Shown here one piece after another: positions 1 through 4,175 of a stretch of 5,081 nt of DNA (positions are counted from its first letter, which is position 1; each line of letters starts with the position of its first letter). Under the pieces are notes generated by a model. It had not been told where the DNA came from and made no database searches. It saw only the letters and a program-made list of their open reading frames with translations. The stretch lies in assembly GCA_003153855.1 (NCBI GenBank), contig PMBM01000151.1:1868-6948 (forward strand), in the 5' to 3' direction. The stretch comes from Propionibacteriaceae bacterium. Its GTDB lineage: Bacteria > Actinomycetota > Actinomycetes > Propionibacteriales > Propionibacteriaceae. The position numbers and the translations under genes are program-made.

Positions 1-1490
1 CGGGTGATCCGGATCCAGTACGGGGCGACGACGGAGGCGGCCGCGCCGGATGTAGCCGGCGTCTGATCCGCGGTGACGCGGAACATGAACTCCGTCCCGG
101 CGGTCTGCATCAGGTCCATCATTGCCTGCTTGCTACCTGTGGCAGTCGTCTCCCGCAACATCACGCCGGCCTTGGCATTGTTGTTGTTGCCGCCCGACTG
201 GTTCGACGAGGAGACCTTCGCGGTCAGGCGGCCGTCGCCGGGCAGGTCCCGGTAGAGGTACTGGAACTGGTCTGGAGGACCCCAGATGTCCGCGCCGCTG
301 CCCTTGACCGTGTAGGTTCCGGTGGCTCCGCCCGAGTACGTGCTGGAGCCAGCCAGCGAGGGTGCGCCGATGTCCTGGTTGGCCGTGAAGATGCCTAGCG
401 AGTTGACGTTGATCGTGATGGCGCTGGTGGCGGTGAGCGTTCCGCCGGTTCCGGTGCTGCCCTGGTCGCTGGTCACGATCTGCAGAGTCGCGGCGCCGGT
501 GAAGGTGCTCGTCGGTGTGAAGATCGCGCCGTTGAGCCGGAGGTTGATGTTCGCGATCGTGCCGGTGAACGTCATGGTGGCGGTAGACGTGCCGTTGCCC
601 ACCGAGAAGGTCAGGCCGGTGGTGACGGGCAGGGCCACCGTGCCGTTGGTCGCATTCAGCTGGACCTGGACGGGGCTGCTCCCGGCGTCGACATCGCTGA
701 TCGAGATGGGGTTGTTGGTGGCGGTCGAGAACACCCTGTCGACGCCCTTCGGCGTCTGCTGGGGGCCCGGAAGGCTGTTCACGGGCGCGTCGTTGACGGC
801 CGCCACGCTGAGCGTGACGGTGACGATGTTGGAGTTCTGCGTACCGTCGTTCGCCTTGTAGGAGAAGGAGTCTGTGCCGTTGTAGTTCGGGTTCGGGGTG
901 TAGGTGAACCCACCGTTGGCGTTCAAGGTCAGAGCGCCGTTCGCCACACCGGAGTAAAGAATGGCGGTGAGCGGGTCATTGTTCGCGTCGGAGTCGTTGC
1001 CGAGGACACCCGGGGCAGCCACGGTCAGCACCGCATCCTCCGCCACCGAGTAGCTGTCGGCGACGGCCACGGGAGCGACGTTGCCGACGACCACGATGCT
1101 GCTCTTGGCACTCTCGACACCGACCCAGTTGGTGGCGAACAGCGGGGTCACCGAGTAGGTCCAGACGCCCGTCGGGACAGTGTTCTCGACGCAGCTCGTG
1201 CTTGTGATCACCCCGGCGCATCCCGACAGGATGGTCTGAGCCGTGGAGCCGGAGTAGCGCTTGACGGTGTACCCAGTGACGGCCTGACCAGTGGTCAGCG
1301 TGGTCGGGGCCCAAGCGACGGTGACGGCATTGCCAGCAGCCGATGCCGTCGGCGTGGCGCCCTGGTTGACGCTCGAAACCGCCGCCGCGCCATTCCCGCC
1401 GGTCGCCGAGCCTGCGCTCCAGTAGGCCCACGCCGTGACCGCCGACATGATCAGACACACGGTGAGGAGGATGGTCATCAGTCGCCGCAT
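1..1490 (-). CDS. Secreted multidomain adhesin-like protein (SipW-type signal, FnIII, cadherin-like Ig, ConA-like), partial
   Basis: The frame is open from ATG at 1490 to the left edge: 496 complete codons, no stop, so the C-terminus is missing. Residues 1-24 are a basic start, a hydrophobic stretch and a TAWAYWSAG motif, an export signal of the type seen in SipW-dependent proteins. Residues about 43-136 look like a fibronectin type III domain, with Cys91 and Cys100 as a possible disulfide. Residues about 139-237 are a cadherin-like/VCBS-type Ig domain (APVAVADSYSVAEDA, GVLGNDSDANNDPL, GGFTYTPNPNYNGTDSFSY). Residues about 238-363 look like a second, diverged Ig-like domain. From about 385 a concanavalin-like sandwich of the DUF1349 type begins (GTYTVKGSGADIWG, AKAGVMLRE, APYWIRI) and is cut off. 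The start codon shares one base with the stop of the previous gene (TGATG), and AAGGTGG lies just upstream. The role is inferred as a surface-exposed or matrix adhesin; the ligand is unknown. Anchoring cannot be judged without the C-terminus. Confidence 0.93.
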   Translation of the reverse strand, partial: MRRLMTILLTVCLIMSAVTAWAYWSAGSATGGNGAAAVSSVNQGATPTASAAGNAVTVAWAPTTLTTGQAVTGYTVKRYSGSTAQTILSGCAGVITSTSCVENTVPTGVWTYSVTPLFATNWVGVESAKSSIVVVGNVAPVAVADSYSVAEDAVLTVAAPGVLGNDSDANNDPLTAILYSGVANGALTLNANGGFTYTPNPNYNGTDSFSYKANDGTQNSNIVTVTLSVAAVNDAPVNSLPGPQQTPKGVDRVFSTATNNPISISDVDAGSSPVQVQLNATNGTVALPVTTGLTFSVGNGTSTATMTFTGTIANINLRLNGAIFTPTSTFTGAATLQIVTSDQGSTGTGGTLTATSAITINVNSLGIFTANQDIGAPSLAGSSTYSGGATGTYTVKGSGADIWGPPDQFQYLYRDLPGDGRLTAKVSSSNQSGGNNNNAKAGVMLRETTATGSKQAMMDLMQTAGTEFMFRVTADQTPATSGAAASVVAPYWIRIT

Positions 1491-1972
1491 CACGGGCCCA
1501 CCTTGAGATAGACCGTGAAGCTTGCACCCTGACAGGCGTCGGCCGCATTCGCGCTCATCGACAGCGAGTTCGCCAGGGAGAGCACCAACGACCCGCTCGC
1601 CGGTACGGTCCAGCCCGCCCCCCCATTTGTCTGCGTCGTGAAGCTCAGGGCCGCTACCCCACAGGCAGCGTGCGCACCGTCGACGGCGAACCCGACGGTT
1701 CCCTGGGTGGTGTCGAGGGAGAGCGACCCGACCTTGACGGCGCCCGGGTTGGGGTTGGTCACAGTCACGGCGACCGCCGACTGGCCGCCGGGATAGATCT
1801 GGTTGGAAGCCGTTCCCGGGTTCAGGGTGACGGCCAGCGTCGTACCGGTGGTAGCCGAGCCGGAGCCACCCCCGGAACCGGCCCAGTAGGAGAACGCCAC
1901 CCCGGTCGCGGCGACCGCGAGCACGGGGAGGAGGGCGGTCACGAGGAGTCCCCGTCGTCGGGTCGATCTCAT
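1490..1972 (-). CDS. Small secreted protein with SipW/TasA-type signal peptide (cluster protein C)
   Basis: This encodes 160 residues. The ATG at 1972 is chosen because GGAGGTG lies 5 bases upstream and the start overlaps the previous stop as ATGA; an upstream in-frame ATG at 2029 would add 19 unlikely residues. Residues 1-30 form an export signal: a RSTRRR basic start, a hydrophobic core to about 25, then VAFSYW. The mature part is rich in Gly, Ser, Thr and Ala and predicted to be beta-strand. It has YPGG at 60-63, NPNPG at 73-77, and two cysteines (104 and 147), the second in ADACQGASFTVYL. These features line up with the products at 2573-3037 and 1969-2487, so the three appear to be paralogous domains. 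Resemblance to TasA/CalY-type fibre or matrix proteins rests on the signal type, size and context, not on clear sequence identity. It is probably a secreted structural subunit, with a likely Cys104-Cys147 disulfide outside the cell. Confidence 0.88.
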   Translation of the reverse strand: MRSTRRRGLLVTALLPVLAVAATGVAFSYWAGSGGGSGSATTGTTLAVTLNPGTASNQIYPGGQSAVAVTVTNPNPGAVKVGSLSLDTTQGTVGFAVDGAHAACGVAALSFTTQTNGGAGWTVPASGSLVLSLANSLSMSANAADACQGASFTVYLKVGP

Positions 1973-2487
1973 CGGGGCACCTCCACTCCGCTTGCCTCGT
2001 AGCGAAGCGTCAGCGACGCTCCCTTGCATCCGTCCTGGTTGACTGGGCGGTCGACCATGCCGACCGCCGGCCAGTTCTTGTCGGGCAGATCCATCGCGCT
2101 CAGGTTCTGGGCGCTGTTGGCGGCGATCCTCAGGACGACGCCGCCGGACAGTGGCCGCACCTCGAAGTCGGCCGCGCTGCAGGGGTGGTCAACGTCCGCT
2201 CGCGGGGCGTCGATACTCACCACAGCCACCGTGATGTGATCGATGGCGAGGTCGAGGCCGTTGGTGTTGTCGAGCCTAAGGTCGATCGGTACGAGTTCGC
2301 CCGGCGAGATCGAGCTACGTACGTCGCCGCTGATCGTGAAGGACGACGGGACGCGAACCGAGCCCTGCCCTGTGGCATCTGTCGAGCGACCCACCGGCCC
2401 CCAACCGCGGAACCAGATGAGGAGCGCCGCAACACAGACGACGAACACGACAGCGAGGACCACCTCGCGTCGTGTCAGTCCTCTCAT
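1969..2487 (-). CDS. Membrane-anchored relative of the small secreted proteins (cluster protein B)
   Basis: This encodes 172 residues from ATG at 2487. A purine-rich run (GGGGGGAGAG) directly precedes the ATG, giving a close, mediocre ribosome binding site. An in-frame GTG at 2535 is possible but sits in a hairpin arm and would add a poor 16-residue leader. Residues 1-8 are basic (MRGLTRRE) and residues 9-26 are one hydrophobic helix (VVLAVVFVVCVAALLIWF). There is no AxA or AYW cleavage motif after it, so the protein probably stays anchored with its C-terminus outside. The outer part has SPGE at 61-64, NTNG at 74-77, Cys103, and NQDGCKGASLTLRYEA with Cys154. These match the PGG turn, the NPN-G loop and the two cysteines of the flanking genes. 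Its stop overlaps the next start by four bases (ATGA), so the two are likely translationally coupled. A role as anchor or assembly partner for the secreted relatives is inference. Confidence 0.85.
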   Translation of the reverse strand: MRGLTRREVVLAVVFVVCVAALLIWFRGWGPVGRSTDATGQGSVRVPSSFTISGDVRSSISPGELVPIDLRLDNTNGLDLAIDHITVAVVSIDAPRADVDHPCSAADFEVRPLSGGVVLRIAANSAQNLSAMDLPDKNWPAVGMVDRPVNQDGCKGASLTLRYEASGVEVPR

Positions 2488-2508
2488 CTCTCCCCCCGAG
2501 AGTCGCGG

Positions 2509-2535
2509 GTGGCGGTCCTGAACCCGGACCGCCAC
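2509..2535 (-). other. Perfect 10-bp intercistronic hairpin between genes A and B
   Basis: GTGGCGGTCC at 2509-2518 is exactly complementary to GGACCGCCAC at 2526-2535, with a 7-base loop. It lies in the 85-base gap between the stop of A and the start of B, ending 22 bases before the ATG of B. No U-rich tract follows on the minus strand, so it is not a standard intrinsic terminator. It could stabilise the 3' end of the A message, slow transcription, or affect initiation of B. The structure is seen in the sequence; the function is inferred. Confidence 0.6.
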
Positions 2536-2572
2536 TCGTCGTTCCAGCCAGATCAGCCGCAGGTGGAACCGG

Positions 2573-3037
2573 TCAGGCGGCAGCGACCGCGTAGGTGATC
2601 GTGATGGTGGCGGTCTTGCAGAGATCCTGGTTGGCCGAGTCGTTGAGCAACGACACACTCAGTCCCGACCAGGCACCCTTAGCGCTGCCGGCAGGGAGGA
2701 CCTGAGACGTGGGAGTTCCGCTGCCGGTGATGACGTACCACGCCGGAAGGCAGCCCGAGACGCTGGTGGCCGTGACCGTCGCGCTGACCGCACCCACCGT
2801 GACAGGGCCGGTATTGGGGTTGTTGAAGTCCCCGGACAAGGCTTGGGCGGCGCCACCGGGGTACAGCCCGGCGACGGTGTTCGTCTGGTTGACCACCACG
2901 TCACTTGTGGTTCCTGTGCTCGCTGACCCGGTGCCTGCACCGAGCTGAGTCCAGTAGGCATACGCCGTTCCGCTCACGCCGAGCACCAAGGCTGCGGTGA
3001 GAACTGCAATCTTCGTCTTCTTGCTGAATCTGGCCAC
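2573..3037 (-). CDS. Small secreted protein with SipW/TasA-type signal peptide (cluster protein A, possible major subunit)
   Basis: This encodes 154 residues from a GTG start. AGGAGG at 3045-3050 lies 7 bases before it, which fixes the start. Residues 1-10 are basic (MARFSKKTKI) and 11-24 are hydrophobic. GTAYAYWTQLGAGTGSAS follows, with likely cleavage after AYA at about residue 27. This AYAYW junction is the signal type annotated as SipW-dependent in actinobacteria. The mature part is about 127 residues, Thr/Ser/Gly/Ala-rich and probably all beta. Landmarks are YPGG at 59-62, NPNTG at 74-78, Cys96 and NQDLCKTATITITY with Cys140. The same landmarks occur in the two following genes. It is first in the cluster, has the strongest ribosome binding site and a long structured leader, and is separated from the next gene by a hairpin. 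Those traits would suit a more abundant subunit, but that is inference. No enzyme motif is seen. Confidence 0.88.
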   Translation of the reverse strand: MARFSKKTKIAVLTAALVLGVSGTAYAYWTQLGAGTGSASTGTTSDVVVNQTNTVAGLYPGGAAQALSGDFNNPNTGPVTVGAVSATVTATSVSGCLPAWYVITGSGTPTSQVLPAGSAKGAWSGLSVSLLNDSANQDLCKTATITITYAVAAA

Positions 3038-3044
3038 GGAAATG

Positions 3045-3169
3045 CCTCCTGCTAAGGGAGGAGGGGTGCTCCTCCGGATGTGATCGACCCCGGCGCAGAC
3101 AGATGCCCGTCACCGAGCGGTCGTGTCGCCGGAAGACTGATGCAAACCCGGCAAGGCGATGCCCGGAGG
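3045..3169 (-). promoter_or_regulatory. Candidate switch-type 5' leader RNA of gene A (alternative Shine-Dalgarno pairing)
   Basis: On the minus-strand RNA the Shine-Dalgarno AGGAGG (3050-3045) is preceded by CUCCUCC (3063-3057), which can cover it: CCUCCU at 3064-3059 pairs with AGGAGG over an 8-base loop. The same CUCCUCC can instead pair with GGAGGAG (3075-3069) in a perfect 7-bp, 5-base-loop hairpin that frees the Shine-Dalgarno. Part of GGAGGAG also belongs to CCGGAGG (3077-3071), which is complementary to CCUCCGG (3169-3163) and would close an 85-base domain. Inside it, CCGGC-GACA (3132-3124) pairs with UGUC-UGC-GCCGG (3101-3090), a 9-bp stem with a 3-base bulge. This is the arrangement expected of a translational riboswitch or similar leader. 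I could not match the domain to a known class. I checked cyclic-di-GMP-I specifically, but only one GCAAA occurs, and on the other strand. Confidence 0.45.
3081..3165. repeat. Imperfect direct repeat inside the leader of gene A
   Basis: Plus-strand segments 3081-3109 and 3138-3165 resemble each other. Both begin TGAT, contain an A-CCCGGC core and end GATGCCCG, with one or two bases of length difference. The copies start 57 bases apart and lie within the domain that could be closed by the long-range stem described for the leader. This suggests an internal duplication or two similar structural modules in one RNA. The match is partial and was judged by eye. Confidence 0.5.
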
Positions 3170-3463
3170 CTATTCCTGTCGTGAGGATGAACACGTCTCT
3201 CTGAGGAGCGGCGGGGTAAGTCTCATGTGGAGGACCCCAGGACCGGCTCGGGGCCTTCGGGACCCGTGCGCCAGGAGCGGGGTCAGGGGCGACGGTGCGG
3301 GTGGCGATGATTGCGAGACGCGAATTCCGGACGGCGATCTGCGCCGGCCCCTGACCTCGTGCGACGTAGGGGGCGTGACGGACGAGGTCCGTGTCGACGA
3401 CCTCGACCGGCTCTCCTTCGCCCGATGCCGACACCCCCTCAGGCGACCGCACCACCGCCGTCG
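3170..3463. other. Non-coding stretch between tRNA-Leu and the leader of gene A, with hairpins
   Basis: I see no convincing gene here; the open frames are GC-rich shadows without ribosome binding sites. Two structured spots stand out. At 3249-3266 a short hairpin with a C(TTCG)G loop on the plus strand is flanked by GACCCC (3233-3238) and GGGGTC (3279-3284). At 3353-3360 and 3382-3389 there is a perfect 8-bp inverted repeat (GACCTCGT/ACGAGGTC), and a third segment at 3399-3405 competes for the middle arm. The promoter of the A-D cluster should lie here or in the leader, but I found no clear -35/-10 pair. No U-tract terminator follows the tRNA. Confidence 0.5.
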
Positions 3464-3545
3464 TACCGGAGAAGGGACTCGAACCCTCACGCCTTTCGGC
3501 ACAGGAACCTAAATCCTGCGTGTCTGCCAGTTCCACCACTCCGGC
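3464..3545 (-). tRNA. tRNA-Leu (anticodon UAG)
   Basis: This is an 82-base class II tRNA. The acceptor arms are GCCGGAG (3545-3539) and CTCCGGT (3471-3465), seven pairs with a G-U at the end, with A at 3464 as discriminator. The anticodon stem CAGGA/TCCTG encloses the loop TTTAGGT, giving UAG at 3511-3509, which reads CUA and other CUN leucine codons. A variable arm with a GCC-GAAA-GGC hairpin and a T arm with TTCGAGT are present. CCA is not encoded. Its 3' end faces the secreted-protein cluster, and the gene lies 38 bases beyond the stop of the small gene upstream. Confidence 0.97.
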
Positions 3546-3556
3546 TGGCAGCGACG

Positions 3557-3587
3557 AGTGTACGGCTCGCCACTGACGGGGTGTCAG
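3557..3587 (-). promoter_or_regulatory. Possible promoter of tRNA-Leu
   Basis: On the minus strand CTGACA (3587-3582) resembles a -35 box and TACACT (3562-3557) a -10 box, separated by 19 bases, slightly longer than ideal. The -10 box ends 11 bases before the tRNA 5' end, so the primary transcript would have only a few extra bases. The -35 box overlaps the stop codon of the small gene upstream. It was recognised by eye only; readthrough from that gene is an alternative. Confidence 0.4.
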
Positions 3588-3805
3588 CCCTGCTCCGTGT
3601 TCGGATGCGCGGCCACGAATGCCGCCATCGTGTCGTTCGCAAGGGCCTTGCCGAGAGCGGCGTTGCCGGCGACATCGACCACGTCGACCGACCGCGTGTC
3701 GATCATGCCGGAGCCGGTGATCGGCGCCTGCATCATGTGGAGCTGGCTCGCGTTGGGTGAGCTCTGCGCGACGAAGTTCGCGAAGTCCTGGTCGACGCCG
3801 CCCAT
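3584..3805 (-). CDS. Small protein of unknown function (73 residues)
   Basis: I do not recognise this protein. The ATG at 3805 is preceded by AAGGAGGTG, a nine-base match to the 16S rRNA tail ending one base before the ATG (AAGGAGG itself is four bases away). That is the main evidence for a real gene and for this start. The same frame stays open upstream to an ATG at 4111, but those 102 extra codons cross the repeat region and look like non-coding translation. The product has no signal peptide or membrane segment, no cysteine and one histidine pair-like site (His23, His68). It is acidic to neutral. The middle (residues about 24-45, MMQAPITGSGMIDTRSVDVV) is strand-like, and the end (about 48-66) is an Ala-rich helix. 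It lies between dinB and tRNA-Leu on the same strand, 370 bases from dinB. Co-transcription with dinB is not suggested by the spacing. Confidence 0.6.
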   Translation of the reverse strand: MGGVDQDFANFVAQSSPNASQLHMMQAPITGSGMIDTRSVDVVDVAGNAALGKALANDTMAAFVAAHPNTEQG

Positions 3806-4175
3806 CACACCTCCTTGGTTGCTCCTGCCCTGTGATACGCCATGACGGGAGAAAAGGTTGGTACGACTAAGCCGAGTCCCTTCCGACGATCCTCCTGCAG
3901 TCGTACGAGTTTCTCGTCGCTCGAGACTCGTCACAACTGACGGGGAGTCCGCGACGTTGTTCGGGTTATGAACGTCGGCCGCGGGGGCGACCACGACGGA
4001 CGCGAAGTTCTTCGGGCTATGGGGTCGAAAACCGCCTCCAGAAGCCGAAGAACTTCGCACCGATGGCTGATCCGGCGCTTCACCGCCTCCATAGCCCGAA
4101 ATGGATCGCACGAACGTCTGCGTCCGGGGCGGGCTGAGGCGAGCTCGCGAAAGGGCGTCCGGGACTTCGGCGGAG
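3806..4175. other. Intergenic region between dinB and the small gene, repeat-rich, no supported gene
   Basis: No gene is supported here. It holds the repeat cluster at 4002-4100, a hairpin at 3905-3931 (ACGAG/CTCGT outside TCTCG/CGAGA, 10 pairs with a small bulge), and the 10-base palindrome GCGAGCTCGC at 4139-4148. There is no hairpin with a U-tract directly after the dinB stop, so the end of the dinB transcript is not obvious. I could not find a clear promoter for the small gene. Confidence 0.5.
4002..4100. repeat. Overlapping inverted and direct repeats
   Basis: GCGAAGTTCTTCGG at 4002-4015 is a perfect 14-bp inverted match to CCGAAGAACTTCGC at 4045-4058. TTCGGGCTATGG starting at 4011/4012, overlapping the first arm, is a perfect 12-bp inverted match to CCATAGCCCGAA at 4089-4100. 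In addition ACCGCCTCCA occurs directly repeated at 4031-4040 and 4082-4091, and the similarity extends to 16 of 19 positions (4031-4049 versus 4082-4100). One arm can therefore pair with either of two partners. It may be a degenerate REP-like or mobile-element remnant, or a structured RNA. Confidence 0.7.

Noticed and set aside
178..189. Four TTG triplets in a row (Asn run in gene D), considered as a phase-variable repeat
   Set aside because: It has only four triplet units. Changes would keep the frame, so on/off switching is not expected.
322..861. A 179-codon plus-strand open frame
   Set aside because: It lies opposite the adhesin-like gene D, is Val/Pro-rich as expected of the complement, and lacks a ribosome binding site. 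D has recognisable domains.
3045..3169. Assignment of the leader of gene A to the cyclic-di-GMP-I riboswitch class
   Set aside because: That class needs conserved GCAAA-type core segments on the transcribed strand. Only one GCAAA occurs (at 3142), and it is on the opposite strand.
2901..3539. A 212-codon minus-strand open frame beginning inside the tRNA
   Set aside because: Its first 25 residues are a translation of tRNA-Leu, a well-known false call, and it ends inside gene A in another frame. It has no ribosome binding site.
3805..3843. A 12-codon open frame whose TGA overlaps the ATG of the small gene
   Set aside because: The TGATG overlap is suggestive of a leader peptide, but there is no Shine-Dalgarno sequence before its ATG, and the small gene has its own strong site.
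3873..3883. An 11-base inverted match to the T-arm of tRNA-Leu, considered as an attachment site
   Set aside because: It is too short, in the wrong orientation and on the 5' side of the tRNA; it is probably chance.
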